This document shows, piece after piece, positions 16,906 through 25,784 of a stretch of 64,000 nucleotides of DNA; the first letter of the stretch is position 1, and every line of letters starts with the position of its first letter. The stretch covers positions 310,001 to 374,000 of the forward strand of contig PBYI01000053.1 of NCBI GenBank assembly GCA_002729525.1. Direction: 5' to 3'. The position numbers and the translations under genes were made by a program. Under the pieces are notes generated by a model. The model was given only the letters and a program-made list of their open reading frames with translations. It made no database searches and was not told the DNA's origin. This stretch comes from Nocardioides sp. (GTDB lineage: Bacteria; Actinomycetota; Actinomycetes; Propionibacteriales; Nocardioidaceae).

Positions 16906-19148
16906 GAGCGCTCCAGGAAGTCGGCCTCGGCGCGCGCCTCGAGGTCGGTGACGGCCTCGGCCAGCGGCGGGTGGACGGCGAGGTCCGGGTCGGCGTCGAG
17001 CAGCGCCTCGGCGGCCTCGCGGGCCTGCACGATGGTCTCCTCGTCGCGCAGCACGCGGAGGTTCTCCAGGGTGGAGCGCCAGCCCGACTGGGAGCGTCCG
17101 AGCACGTCGCCCTCGCGGCGCTGCTCGAGGTCGAGGCGGCTGAGCTCGAAGCCGTCGGTGGTGCCGGCCATCGCGGTCAGCCGCTCCTGGGCCGGCGAGC
17201 CCACCTCGCAGGCGCCGGAGACGAGCAGGCAGAGCCCGGGCAGCCCGCCACGGCCGACCCGGCCGCGCAGCTGGTGCAGCTGGGACAGACCGAAGCGCTC
17301 GGCGTCGAGGATCACCATGGTGGTGGCGTTGTGGACGTCGACGCCGACCTCGATGACGGTGGTGGACACGAGCACGTCGACGTCGCCGGCGGCGAAGGCC
17401 CGCATGGTGGCGTCCTTCTCGTCGGCCGGGAGCCGGCCGTGCATCGGAGCCAGGCGCAGGCCGGCGAGCGGTCCGTCCGAGAGCGCCTCGATCACCTCGG
17501 TGACGGCCGAGAGACGCACGGCGGCCGCCGGCTTCTCGCCGTCGTCGGCGGTGGCGGCGTCGACCGCGCCCTGGTCGACCTCGCCGGTCTCGGCCTGGTC
17601 GGCCTCGATGCGCGGGCACACGACGTACACCTGGTGGCCCTTGCCGACCTCCTCGCGCACCCGCTGCCAGACCCGCTCGAACCACCCGGGGTGGGCCAGC
17701 AGGTCGACGAGGTTGGTCTGGATCGGCGCGCGCCCGGCCGGCAGCTCGCGCAGCGTGGAGGTCTCCAGGTCGCCGAAGACGGTCATCGCGACGGTGCGCG
17801 GGATCGGGGTCGCGGTCATCACCAGCACGTGGGGCGGGGAGCCGGCCTTGTCGGTGAGCGCCGAGCGCTGCTCGACGCCGAAGCGGTGCTGCTCGTCGAC
17901 GACCACCAGACCGAGGTCGGCGAACTGCACGGGGTCCTCCAGCAGCGCGTGCGTGCCGACGACGAGCCCGGACTCCCCGCTGGCCAGTCGCAGCAGTGGC
18001 GCCTTGCGCTGCTGCTTGGTCATCGACCCGGTCAGCAGCTCGACGCCTACGGCCTCGTCGGCCGCGCCCAGGACCCCCGCCTCGGCGAGGTCGCCGAGCA
18101 TGGCCGAGATCGACCGGAAGTGCTGCTGGGCGAGCACCTCGGTCGGGGCGAGCAGAGCGCACTGCCCGCCGGAGTCGACGACGCGCAGCATCGCGCGCAG
18201 CGCGACGAGCGTCTTGCCCGAGCCGACCTCGCCCTGGAGGAGCCGGTTCATCGGGTGCGGACGGGCCAGGTCGGCGGCGATCTGGTCGCCGATCTCGCGC
18301 TGGCCACGGGTGAGCTCGAAGGGCAGCCGGTCGTCGAAGGCGGCCAGTCGGGTGCCGGCGCCGCCGTCGCGGGCGACCGCGCCGGTCGCGAGGGCGGCAC
18401 GCCGGCGGCGGGCCAGCACGAGCTGGGTCACCAGCGCCTCCTCGAACCGGAAGTGGCGCTGGGCCTGGTGGACCTGGCGCCGGTCCTCGGGCGCGTGCAC
18501 CTGGTCGTACGCCGTGCGCGCGTCGACGAGGCCGTAGTCGTGCACCACCGACGGCGGGACCAGGTCGGACACGTCGTCGAGCACCGTGCGGGCGAAGGTG
18601 ATCGCGCGCTGGAGGTCCCACGTGTCGACGCCCTTGGTGAGCGGGTAGATCGGGTAGAGCGCGCCGATGGCGTCGACCGCGGCCAGGTCGGTGTCGTCGT
18701 CGCCCCCGTCGAGCCAGACCTTGGAGGGGTGCGCCAGCTGCCACTTGTCGCGGAAGCGCTTGGCCTGACCCATGAAGAGCCCGCGGCGCCCGACCCGGAA
18801 CTCGCGGATCCACCAGTCGGCGACGTGCTTCTTCTTCGCGAAGAAGGTCATCTCCAGCCGGACGCCGTCGGTGGCGAGCAGCACCTCCTGGCGGTAGGCG
18901 ACCTGCCCGGTACGGCGGTCGCGGTAGCTGTGCGGGCTGACCATGGCGACCTCGCCGACGAGCGTGAGGTGCTGGCCCTCCTCGGGCTCCTCGAGCGCGC
19001 TGAGCGCGCCGGTCTCGACGTAGCGGCGCGGGAAGTGGCGCATCAGGTCGCCGACGGTGCGGATACCGAACGCCTTGGTGACCTTCTCGCGCTTCGTCGA
19101 CGCGGTACCGAAGGCGGCCGCGACCGGCGACTCGAACGAGATGCCCAC
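16902..19148 (-). CDS. recG: ATP-dependent DNA helicase RecG
   Basis: Fork-reversal and Holliday-junction helicase, 748 residues. The N-terminal wedge/OB domain runs to ~residue 240. Walker A LLQGEVGSGKT, DExH-type box VVVDEQHRFGV, motif III TATPIPRT and motif VI QLRGRVGRGG follow. The linker TGEVDQGAVDAATADDGEK is a charged insertion. CAGAGT ends 6 nt before the GTG start, suggesting a leaderless transcript despite the DAK2 gene 90 bp upstream. A five-copy 11-bp tandem repeat lies in that gap. Confidence 0.97.
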   Translation of the reverse strand: MGISFESPVAAAFGTASTKREKVTKAFGIRTVGDLMRHFPRRYVETGALSALEEPEEGQHLTLVGEVAMVSPHSYRDRRTGQVAYRQEVLLATDGVRLEMTFFAKKKHVADWWIREFRVGRRGLFMGQAKRFRDKWQLAHPSKVWLDGGDDDTDLAAVDAIGALYPIYPLTKGVDTWDLQRAITFARTVLDDVSDLVPPSVVHDYGLVDARTAYDQVHAPEDRRQVHQAQRHFRFEEALVTQLVLARRRRAALATGAVARDGGAGTRLAAFDDRLPFELTRGQREIGDQIAADLARPHPMNRLLQGEVGSGKTLVALRAMLRVVDSGGQCALLAPTEVLAQQHFRSISAMLGDLAEAGVLGAADEAVGVELLTGSMTKQQRKAPLLRLASGESGLVVGTHALLEDPVQFADLGLVVVDEQHRFGVEQRSALTDKAGSPPHVLVMTATPIPRTVAMTVFGDLETSTLRELPAGRAPIQTNLVDLLAHPGWFERVWQRVREEVGKGHQVYVVCPRIEADQAETGEVDQGAVDAATADDGEKPAAAVRLSAVTEVIEALSDGPLAGLRLAPMHGRLPADEKDATMRAFAAGDVDVLVSTTVIEVGVDVHNATTMVILDAERFGLSQLHQLRGRVGRGGLPGLCLLVSGACEVGSPAQERLTAMAGTTDGFELSRLDLEQRREGDVLGRSQSGWRSTLENLRVLRDEETIVQAREAAEALLDADPDLAVHPPLAEAVTDLEARAEADFLERS

Positions 19149-19188
19149 GGGGCCACTCTGCCCGACGGCCCCGACAGGGTGCGGAACC

Positions 19189-19243
19189 CGCCCGCTACTC
19201 GCCCGCTCCTCGCCCGCTCCTCGCCCGCTCCTCGCCGGCTACT
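19189..19243. repeat. Five tandem copies of an 11-bp unit
   Basis: Consensus CGCCCGCTCCT repeated five times (19189, 19200, 19211, 19222, 19233), the outer two slightly different (CGCCCGCTACT, CGCCGGCTACT). The array spans the gap upstream of recG and covers the last codons and stop of the DAK2 gene. It ends in the string CTACTCGAC, also seen at the end of the HNH gene. Confidence 0.85.
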
Positions 19244-20915
19244 CGACGGAGACGAGCAGCAGGGAGTGCTCCTGGCCGCCGTCGTAGGTCACGACGTCGA
19301 CGTGCGGGTAGCGCTCGTCGACCCACGCGGCGGCCTCGGTCGCCAGGCCCTCGCAGCCGTCGCCGGCGACGACCGTGACGAGCTCGCCGCCCGCACCCAG
19401 CAGCCGCTCGAGCACCTCCAGGGCGACGGCGTGCCGGTCCTGCCCCACGATCGCGAAGTCGCCCTCGACGGCGCCGAGCACGTCGCCGGGCTCGCACCAG
19501 CCGGCCATGGTGAGCGCACGCTCCGCGGCGAGCGACACCGCGCCGTGCCGGGCGTGCCGGGCGGTGGCGGTCATCTCGAGGACGTCGGCGTCGAAGGCGC
19601 GCCCGGGCTCGTGCACGGCCAGCGCGGCGAGGCCCTGCACCTGGGCCACGGTCGGCACGACCGCCACCCGCACTCCGAGGTCGGTCTCGGCGGTCGCGGC
19701 TGCGGCGTGGGCCGCCTGGACCCACGTCTCGTCGTTGGGCAGGACGACGGCCTCGGCGGCGCCGCTGCGGCGTACGGCCTCGAGGAGGTCGGCGGTGGCG
19801 GGCCGGCGGCCCGCGCCACCCGGGACCACCAGCGCCCCGGCCTCCTCGAAGAGCGCCTCGAGACCCGGGCCGGCCGCGACCGCGACGACGGCACGGCCCG
19901 TGCGCCCGGACGGAGCGGCCTGGCGGGCGGCGGACGCCTCGGCGACCTGCTCGGCGAAGTGGGTGACCCGCACCCGGTGCGGGCGCCCGGCCTCGATGCC
20001 GGCCTCGATCGCGGCACCCACGTCGTCGACGTGCACGTGGACGTTCCACAAGCCCTCGCCCCCGACGACGACGAGCGAGTCACCGAGCGCGTCGAGGCGT
20101 CCGCGGAGCGCGTCGACGGCGGCGGCCTCGGCGTCCAGGAGGTACATCACCTCGTACGACGGACCCTCGGGGCTGAGGTCGCCCGAGGGCATCGGGTGCT
20201 GGGCGGCGCCCTCGGCGTGGGTCTGGTGGAGCACGGGCAGATGCCGACCGCGGGGCGTGGTGACCGGCGTCGGGCGGCGGCCGGTGAGCGCCGTCTCGGC
20301 GGCGTCGAGGAGCACCGAGAGCCCGCGCCCGCCCGCGTCGACCACGCCGGCGGCTCCGAGCGCGGCGAGCTGGCCGGTGGTGTCGGCGAGCGCCTCGCGC
20401 GCTCCGGCGGCCGCTGCGGCGACGACGTCGCGGCCGCGGGCGCCGTCGTCCTCGGCCCGGGCCAGCGCGGCGTCGGAGGCGGCGCGCGCGACGCTCAGGA
20501 TGGTGCCCTCGACCGGGTGCCCGACGGCGCGGTAGCTCGCCTCGGTGGCGGCGTGCATGGCGTCGGCCATCGCGGTCGCGGTGCGCCCCTGCGGGTCACG
20601 GGCCACCAGCGCGCGACCGAAGGCGCCGAGCATCTCGGACATGATCACGCCGGAGTTGCCGCGCGCGCCGAGCAGCGCGCCGCGGCCGAACGCGGCCAGC
20701 GCGACCTCGACGGGCGCGTCGGCGGCCTCCTCGAGCGCGTCGCGCGCGGCGACCACGGTGAGGTAGAGGTTCGTGCCCGTGTCGCCGTCGGGGACGGGGT
20801 AGACGTTGAGCGTGTCGATCTCCTCGCGGGCGGCGCCGAGCGCCTCGACCGCGAGGTCGACGAACCGGCGTACTACCCTGAGATCGACGGCACCGTCGGG
20901 GGGTCTCACCTCCAC
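19239..20915 (-). CDS. DAK2 domain (FakA-like) kinase
   Basis: A 558-residue protein of the DAK2/FakA family. The N-terminal ATP-binding domain has NVYPVPDGDTGTNLYLT near residue 40 (Mg-binding Asp cluster) and GARGNSGVIMSEM; a DUF1949/EDD-like C-terminal half follows. In firmicutes FakA phosphorylates fatty acids bound to FakB; in actinobacteria this gene is conserved next to rpmB and recG with unproven substrate. The GTG at 20915 is in the string GTGGAGGTG, so a GTG at 20909 is equally possible. Its stop lies in the tandem repeat. Confidence 0.88.
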   Translation of the reverse strand: MEVRPPDGAVDLRVVRRFVDLAVEALGAAREEIDTLNVYPVPDGDTGTNLYLTVVAARDALEEAADAPVEVALAAFGRGALLGARGNSGVIMSEMLGAFGRALVARDPQGRTATAMADAMHAATEASYRAVGHPVEGTILSVARAASDAALARAEDDGARGRDVVAAAAAGAREALADTTGQLAALGAAGVVDAGGRGLSVLLDAAETALTGRRPTPVTTPRGRHLPVLHQTHAEGAAQHPMPSGDLSPEGPSYEVMYLLDAEAAAVDALRGRLDALGDSLVVVGGEGLWNVHVHVDDVGAAIEAGIEAGRPHRVRVTHFAEQVAEASAARQAAPSGRTGRAVVAVAAGPGLEALFEEAGALVVPGGAGRRPATADLLEAVRRSGAAEAVVLPNDETWVQAAHAAAATAETDLGVRVAVVPTVAQVQGLAALAVHEPGRAFDADVLEMTATARHARHGAVSLAAERALTMAGWCEPGDVLGAVEGDFAIVGQDRHAVALEVLERLLGAGGELVTVVAGDGCEGLATEAAAWVDERYPHVDVVTYDGGQEHSLLLVSVE

Positions 20916-20969
20916 GTGCTGCTCGAACCCCTCTCGATCCGCGATTTCGGCGCCTGCCCTCGGGTCGGA

Positions 20970-20976
20970 TACATTA
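20970..20976. promoter_or_regulatory. Overlapping divergent -10 elements (rpmB / DAK2)
   Basis: Plus strand TACATT (20970-20975) and minus strand TAATGT (20976-20971) overlap almost completely in the 124-bp gap. Each fits TANNNT and would drive rpmB (5' UTR about 58 nt) and the DAK2 gene. This is inferred from sequence only. Confidence 0.45.
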
Positions 20977-21039
20977 GTGCGGTTGCCTGCTCAGCGGGCC
21001 CCCGAACCTCGAACTGACTCGATCTACAGGAGTAACGCC

Positions 21040-21225
21040 GTGGCTGCCGTCTGCGACATCTGCGCCAAGAAGCCGACCTTCGGCAACAACCGGCCGTGGT
21101 CTCGCAAGATCACCAAGCGCCGCTTCGACCCGAACATCCAGCGGGTCCGTGCCACCATCAACGGCACGCCGAAGCGCCTCAACGTCTGCACCGGCTGCCT
21201 CAAGGCCGGCAAGGTCAGCCGCTGA
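21040..21225 (+). CDS. rpmB: 50S ribosomal protein L28
   Basis: A 61-residue ribosomal protein with the canonical start AAVCDICAKKPTFGN and end NVCTGCLKAGKVSR. The CDIC and CTGC pairs mark the zinc-binding form. GTG at 21040 is preceded by CAGGAG at 7 nt spacing. Monocistronic: a strong hairpin follows. The divergent DAK2-recG arrangement is conserved in actinobacteria. Confidence 0.97.
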   Translation: MAAVCDICAKKPTFGNNRPWSRKITKRRFDPNIQRVRATINGTPKRLNVCTGCLKAGKVSR

Positions 21226-21246
21226 GGTCGCGCACCTCGCACTGAG

Positions 21247-21280
21247 AGAGCCCGCCGCCCCCTCGGGGACGGCGGGCTCT
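21247..21280. terminator. Strong hairpin terminator shared by convergent genes
   Basis: AGAGCCCGCCG (21247-21257) pairs perfectly with CGGCGGGCTCT (21270-21280) over a 12-nt loop. It lies 21 bp after rpmB and 22 bp before the end of the convergent BKACE gene, so it can serve both. The T-tract is weak, as is common in actinobacteria. Confidence 0.8.
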
Positions 21281-21302
21281 GTCGTTCCCGCACCTCACCC
21301 GG

Positions 21303-22148
21303 TCAGCGCGGGCGTACGGCGAGCAGTCCGCGCGCCTGCGCGGGCGTGAGCGGGGTCCGCTGCGCCAGCGCACCGAGCTCGACGGCACGGGCCACCAGCT
21401 CGTCGTTGTGCTGCACGGGCACGCCGCGGCGCAGCGTCAGGGTGTCCTCCATCCCGACGCGCAGGTGGCCGCCCATCGAGAGTGAGGCGAGCGCCACGGG
21501 CAGCGCGGTGCGGCCGATGCCGGTCGCCGACCACGAGGTCACCTGCTCGGGGAGCGCCTGCACGCCGGCGACCAAGGCAGCCGCGGTGCCCGGCATGCCG
21601 CCGGGCACGCCCATCACGAAGTCGACGTGCACGCGCCCGCCGTACGGGAGTCCGTCGAGGGCGAGCAGGCGGATGAGCGCGGCGACGTGGCCGAGGTCGA
21701 ACAGCTCGAACTCCGGCACGACCTCGCGCTCCTGGCTGAGCCGGTAGAGGTCGCGCACGAACGGCCAGGGGTTGCTGAAGACGTCGTCGCCGAAGTTGGT
21801 GGTGCCCATCGTGAGGCTGCACGAGTCGGGCTCGGCGTCGAGGACCTTCAGGCGCAGGTCGAGCGGGTCGTGCACCGAGCCGCCGGTCGACAGCTGCACG
21901 ACCAGGTCGGTGCCGTCGCGCAGCGCCTGGACGGTGTCGGTGAGGCGACCGACGTCGAGGGTCGGGGCGTGCGCGTCGTCGCGGACGTGCACGTGCACCA
22001 TCGCGGCGCCCGCGTCCTGGCAGCGACGGGCGGCGGTGACGAGCTCGTCGAGCGTGGTGGGCAGCTGAGGGCAGTCGGACTTCGCAGTCTCGGCACCGGT
22101 GGGCGCCACGGTCACGAGCAGGCCGTCGGCCGGGATGTTCTCCGCCAT
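21303..22148 (-). CDS. BKACE-family protein (beta-keto acid cleavage enzyme)
   Basis: A 281-residue protein of the 3-keto-5-aminohexanoate cleavage enzyme family, which transfers acetyl-CoA onto beta-keto acids to give acetoacetate and a CoA ester. LLVTVAPTGAETAKSDCPQL is the family opening, MVHVHVRDD (His52/His54) the metal-binding strand, and the TIM-barrel motif FELFDLGH and phosphate-loop MGVPGG follow. I chose ATG 22148 over 22157 because TGA-CACGAT, an extended -10, ends 7 nt before it. The substrate class is not decidable from sequence. Confidence 0.85.
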   Translation of the reverse strand: MAENIPADGLLVTVAPTGAETAKSDCPQLPTTLDELVTAARRCQDAGAAMVHVHVRDDAHAPTLDVGRLTDTVQALRDGTDLVVQLSTGGSVHDPLDLRLKVLDAEPDSCSLTMGTTNFGDDVFSNPWPFVRDLYRLSQEREVVPEFELFDLGHVAALIRLLALDGLPYGGRVHVDFVMGVPGGMPGTAAALVAGVQALPEQVTSWSATGIGRTALPVALASLSMGGHLRVGMEDTLTLRRGVPVQHNDELVARAVELGALAQRTPLTPAQARGLLAVRPR

Positions 22149-22217
22149 ACGACGCATCGTGTCAGACGATGCTCCCGCGAGCACGGCTCGACGCCGGACG
22201 ATCTGCGGCGAGTCGGG

Positions 22218-23174
22218 TCAGAAGTGCGTCCAGCCGGTCTCGCTCTCCCAGGGGGCGCCGTCAACGAGCACCGTGGGCTCACCGCCCTCGGGCACCTCCC
22301 GCACCTCGCCGACGACGTCCCACGCGGCGGGCACGGCGTCCGCCGGGAACGTCGCCAGCAGCGCGTGGTCGTCGCCGCCGGCGAGGATGAGCGCGATCGG
22401 GTCGGCGTTGAGCGCGGCACCGACCGCCTGGAGCGGCTCGGGCACCGAGAAGGCGTCGGTACGGACGTCGAGCAGCACGCCGGACGCCTCGGCGACGTGC
22501 GCCGCGTCGGCAAGGAGGCCGTCGGAGACGTCGATCATCGCGGTCGCACCGGCCCGCGCGGCGTGCGCGCCCGCGTCGTACGGCGGCTGCGGACGGCGGT
22601 AGGCCTCCACCAGCGCCCGCGGGGAGCGGAAGCCGCGACCGAGGACGGCCAGGCCGCCGGCGGCCCAGCCCTGACGCCCCTTGAGCGCGAGCACCTCGCC
22701 GGGCGAGGCGCCCGAGCGCAGCACCGGCGCCTGCGCGCACGCGCCGAGCACCGTGACGGCGATGACGAGCTCGTTGGCGCGGGTGAGGTCTCCCCCGACG
22801 ACGCTGGCGCCGACCAGCGAGCACTCCTCGGCGAAGCCCCGGGCGAAGTCGAGCGCCCAGGCGGCCGGCAGGTCGGCGGGCGCGGCGAGACCGACGGTGA
22901 GCGAGTGCGCCCGGCCGCCCATGGCGTTGATGTCGGAGAGGTTCTGCGCGGCGGCGCGGTGCCCCACGTCGGCGGCCTCGGCCCAGTCGCGCCGGAAGTG
23001 GCGGCCCTCGACGACCAGGTCGGTGGAGACCACCACGTGGCCCTGCTTCACGCGCAGCAGGGCGGCGTCGTCGCCCGGACCGACCAGCACGTGCTCGCCC
23101 TGCGGGAACAGGTCGACCAGCGAGCGGATCAGCCTGAACTCCCCCAGGCCGCCGATGGTGTCGTCAGAGGTCAT
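22218..23174 (-). CDS. thiL: Thiamine-monophosphate kinase
   Basis: ThiL makes thiamine diphosphate from thiamine monophosphate and ATP. The 318-residue protein has GPGDDAALLRV, STDLVVEGRHFRRDW, the metal site LSDINAMGG and the C-terminal DVSDGLLADAAH and AGGDDHALLA motifs. ATG 23174 is chosen because it directly precedes the typical TIGGLGEFRLI start. The neighbouring thiL / Lrp / DUF3515 / ddl block is conserved in actinobacteria. Confidence 0.96.
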   Translation of the reverse strand: MTSDDTIGGLGEFRLIRSLVDLFPQGEHVLVGPGDDAALLRVKQGHVVVSTDLVVEGRHFRRDWAEAADVGHRAAAQNLSDINAMGGRAHSLTVGLAAPADLPAAWALDFARGFAEECSLVGASVVGGDLTRANELVIAVTVLGACAQAPVLRSGASPGEVLALKGRQGWAAGGLAVLGRGFRSPRALVEAYRRPQPPYDAGAHAARAGATAMIDVSDGLLADAAHVAEASGVLLDVRTDAFSVPEPLQAVGAALNADPIALILAGGDDHALLATFPADAVPAAWDVVGEVREVPEGGEPTVLVDGAPWESETGWTHF

Positions 23175-23308
23175 GGGAGCAGTCCAACAGACGTCCACCC
23201 CGGTGCCCGGCAGCGGCCCGCCGGGTGACTGCGCGGTAGGTTGTCGGCTGCAACGTGGCGCCCTCCCGGGCGCCGCCGATCCTGTCCTGACGCCGCAAAG
23301 GAGCGCAC

Positions 23309-23545
23309 ATGGTCGTCCAGGCCTACATCCTGATCCAGACCGACGTCGGCAAGGCCGCGGAGGTCGCCGCCGCCATCGCGTCGGTCAAGGGCGTCACCCT
23401 CGCCGAGGACGTCACCGGCCCGTACGACGTCATCGTGCGCATGGAGGCCAAGAACGTCGACGAGCTCGGCAAGCTGGTCGTCTCGAAGGTGCAGACCCTC
23501 GACGGGATCACCCGCACGCTGACCTGCCCCGTGGTGCACATCTGA
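23309..23545 (+). CDS. Stand-alone Lrp/AsnC ligand-binding (RAM) domain protein
   Basis: A 78-residue protein consisting only of the AsnC-type ligand-binding domain (VVQAYILIQTDVGKAAEVA... VTGPYDVIVRMEAKNVDEL ...). It has no helix-turn-helix, so it cannot bind DNA itself. Such domains form ring oligomers that bind amino acids. AAAGGAG upstream is a strong ribosome-binding site. The DUF3515 gene follows after 2 bp, so the two are co-transcribed. The ligand is unknown. Confidence 0.92.
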   Translation: MVVQAYILIQTDVGKAAEVAAAIASVKGVTLAEDVTGPYDVIVRMEAKNVDELGKLVVSKVQTLDGITRTLTCPVVHI

Positions 23546-23547
23546 TC

Positions 23548-24063
23548 GTGGCTCGCCCACTCCCCCGACGCGCACGCCTCGTCGCGCTCGGGGCGCTGGC
23601 GCCTCTCGTGCTCGGCGCGCTCGCCGCGTGCGGCGGACCGCCCGAGGTCGCCGCGGCCGACCTGACCGCCGAGCAGGAGGCCGCCTGCGCGGCGTTCGTC
23701 GCCGCGCTGCCCGACACGCTCGCCGACCACGAGCGGACCGGTGACGTAGCCGGCACCGCGACCGGGGCGGCGTACGACGGAGGGCTGTGGGTCGCCTGCG
23801 GCGTGCCCGCGCCCGAGGGCTTCGACCTGACCGCGCAGTGCGACATCGTCAACGGCGTCGGCTGGTACTACCCGCCCGAGCAGGTCGACACCCCGGACTC
23901 GGAGGTGTCCCTCTCGACGCCCGGGTACGACCCGGTCGTCGAGGCCCGGGTGCCAGGAGGCGACGGCCGCGGGGACGACGCGGCAGCCGTGATGGCCGAA
24001 CTCGCACCTCTGGTCGACGCTCACCTCACGCTCGTCGAGGCCTGCGCGGGCGTCGGCGACTGA
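23548..24063 (+). CDS. DUF3515 lipoprotein
   Basis: A 171-residue DUF3515 protein. A basic N-terminus and hydrophobic stretch end in LGALAAC, a lipobox with Cys28, so it is predicted to be a lipoprotein outside the membrane. Conserved cysteines (AACAAF, VACGVP, TAQCDIV, VEACAG) suggest disulfides. GTG starts 2 bp after the Lrp gene stop. In related genomes it neighbours ddl, so a cell-wall link has been presumed. Here the HNH locus separates them. Confidence 0.85.
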   Translation: MARPLPRRARLVALGALAPLVLGALAACGGPPEVAAADLTAEQEAACAAFVAALPDTLADHERTGDVAGTATGAAYDGGLWVACGVPAPEGFDLTAQCDIVNGVGWYYPPEQVDTPDSEVSLSTPGYDPVVEARVPGGDGRGDDAAAVMAELAPLVDAHLTLVEACAGVGD

Positions 24064-24096
24064 CGCGATCGCGGCCGCGCCGTCGGGTGACTCCGG

Positions 24097-24179
24097 GGGT
24101 CTCGACACGAGCTCGATCTTGGGCACCGGTCGTCGAGTAGATACGGAGCGACGCAGGAGCGTAGCGCCGAATCGAGACG
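24097..24179. repeat. Intergenic repeat copy A, upstream flank of HNH locus
   Basis: A roughly 83-bp element beginning GGGTCTCGAC and ending ATCGAGACG, with outer inverted ends GTCTCGA (24099-24105) and TCGAGAC (24172-24178). It shares CGGTCGTCGAGTAG and AGCGACGCAGGAGCG with copy B. No open frame of quality is present. With copy B it fills most of the 375-bp gene-free stretch 24064-24438. Confidence 0.75.
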
Positions 24180-24234
24180 CGGTGAGACGACAGGCGACCG
24201 TGACCGCGGTGGTCGCGGCAGCCTCGCGACGTGC

Positions 24235-24328
24235 GGGGTTTCGACGCGGGCTCGACCACCTGACCCCGTCCGGTCGTCGAGTAGGTCGCGCAGCGACGCA
24301 GGAGCGCAGCGGCCGTATCGATACGGGG
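24235..24328. repeat. Intergenic repeat copy B, upstream flank of HNH locus
   Basis: A second copy of the same element: GGGGTTTCGAC, GGCTCGACCACC, then CGGTCGTCGAGTAG, AGCGACGCAGGAGCG and GTATCGATAC. The outer ends are again inverted with one mismatch. It starts with the same GGGTTTCGAC string that opens the repeats on the far side of the HNH gene. The rest of the gap to 24438 has only a GC-rich stretch and a duplicated GCTACTCGACGT at the HNH 3' end. Confidence 0.75.
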
Positions 24329-24438
24329 TGGGACCAAAGGCGCGGGTGACCGTCGTGGTCCCGCGCCACGGTCGGGTGCGGGCGCCTCGGTGCGCCCGGC
24401 CCCTCGTTCCTCGGGACCGGGCTACTCGACGTACGTGG

Positions 24439-25703
24439 CTACTCGACGTCCGGATGGGTGCGGTCGTCGACGGTGAAGACCTGGCCCATCGGGCCGGTCC
24501 AGACGAAGACTCCGTCGGGTCTGCGTCGATACCGCCATCTCGCGTGGGTCTTCATCCGGTGATGCGTCCTGCACAGCGGCGCGAGATTCGTCGTTGACGT
24601 GGCGCCACCATCCGCGTACTCGATCACGTGGTCGAGGTCGCAGCGCTCGGACGTGAGTTGGCAATACGGGAACACACAGGCCGGATGCAGCCGGCGGACC
24701 TGGGCGGCGAGCTTCTGGTCGGCGTGTAGGAGGTGGTCGAGTAGTCCGCGCGGAGGTCGAGGACCTCACGCACGGTCACCTTGGTCGCTGCGGTGCACCA
24801 GTCCTTGATCTGCTCGACCGTCACGGTGACGGGCAGGCCGGCGCGGACGAACGCCTCGCAGGTCGCCTGTCCGCTGACGACGTTCACGACCAGCGGGCGG
24901 CGCCCGACGCCGTTGGTCTCGAGGTCGAGGGCGCCCTGTCCGCGGGCGAGGTCGCCGAGGGCCTTCGCACGGCGTACGCCGAGCGGGTCGTCCGAGCCGG
25001 CTTCTTTGAGGGCGACGGCGCCGGTGCGGAGTGCGTCCTCGAGGTCGAGGGCGTCGTCGAGGTCGAGCAGGGCGTCGATGGAGACGAGGCCGTGCTTGGC
25101 CTGGTCGAGGTCGACGATCACGTCCCGGTGGTCCGACGGGTCCTCGGGCAGCAGGTCGGGCGCGAACCGGACCATCGCCTCGTCCACCGTCCGGTCGATC
25201 TGGGCGAGCGTGGTGCGGGCGGCGGCCCAGGCGAGCTGGGCGTCGACGTACGCCGCACCTGCCTCGGGGAGCGTGCAGGTGGCGGCCGCGATCTTGCGGG
25301 CCTTCCACAACGGGAGGTCGAGGGCTGTGACCCGGGACCAGATGCGGGGCAGGAGGTAGCGGAGCTCGATGAGCTCGCCGACGTACCGCGACCCCGACTG
25401 GCGCGAGAGACCCAGCGCGGCAGCGATCTCGTACGCCTCGTCCTCCTCGACCACCGGGGCGCCCGGGCCGGCGAGGTGCAACGCCTGCGAACCGAAGCGG
25501 TCCTTGGTCATCTCATCCAGGTGCTCGTCGGCCCACTCCTCGGCCGCGCGGTCCTCCGGGAGCTGACGGGCGGCGACCCACTCCAGTACGGCCAGTGCCT
25601 TGTCGAGCTGGACGCGTCGTTCGGTGGCGGCGGCGGCCCTGACGGCGGCGACGAGGCCGACCGGGGTCGGCTCGTTGTCGCAGGTCAGGAGCGCTTTTCG
25701 CAT
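24439..25703 (-). pseudogene. DUF222-HNH endonuclease gene with a frameshift
   Basis: The 5' part (from ATG 25703) encodes a DUF222 domain typical of actinobacterial HNH proteins up to VREVLDLRADYS. Near 24735-24745 the frame is lost by one base; the next frame continues with DHLLHADQKLAAQVRRLHPA, VFPYCQ, then the HNH core CDLDHVIEYADGG, NLAPLCRTHHRMKTH and the stop at 24439. Together the halves make a normal-length family member of about 420 residues, so I call one gene broken by a 1-base deletion (or a sequencing error). TACAAT ends 6 nt before the ATG, so a good leaderless promoter is intact. Related repeats flank both sides. Not a normal partner of DUF3515 or ddl: likely an insertion. Confidence 0.8.
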
Positions 25704-25784
25704 GTCCTGATTGTAGGTGCGACCACCGACAGTCGACCCTGGCTCGGGGGCTGGCTGTGGATGAGGTCCGCGCTCGGCCGACGG

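Noticed and set aside
24439..24675. The HNH core as a separate small gene
   Set aside because: The segment begins mid-domain and joins the DUF222 frame by a single-base shift; no ribosome-binding site or promoter precedes it.
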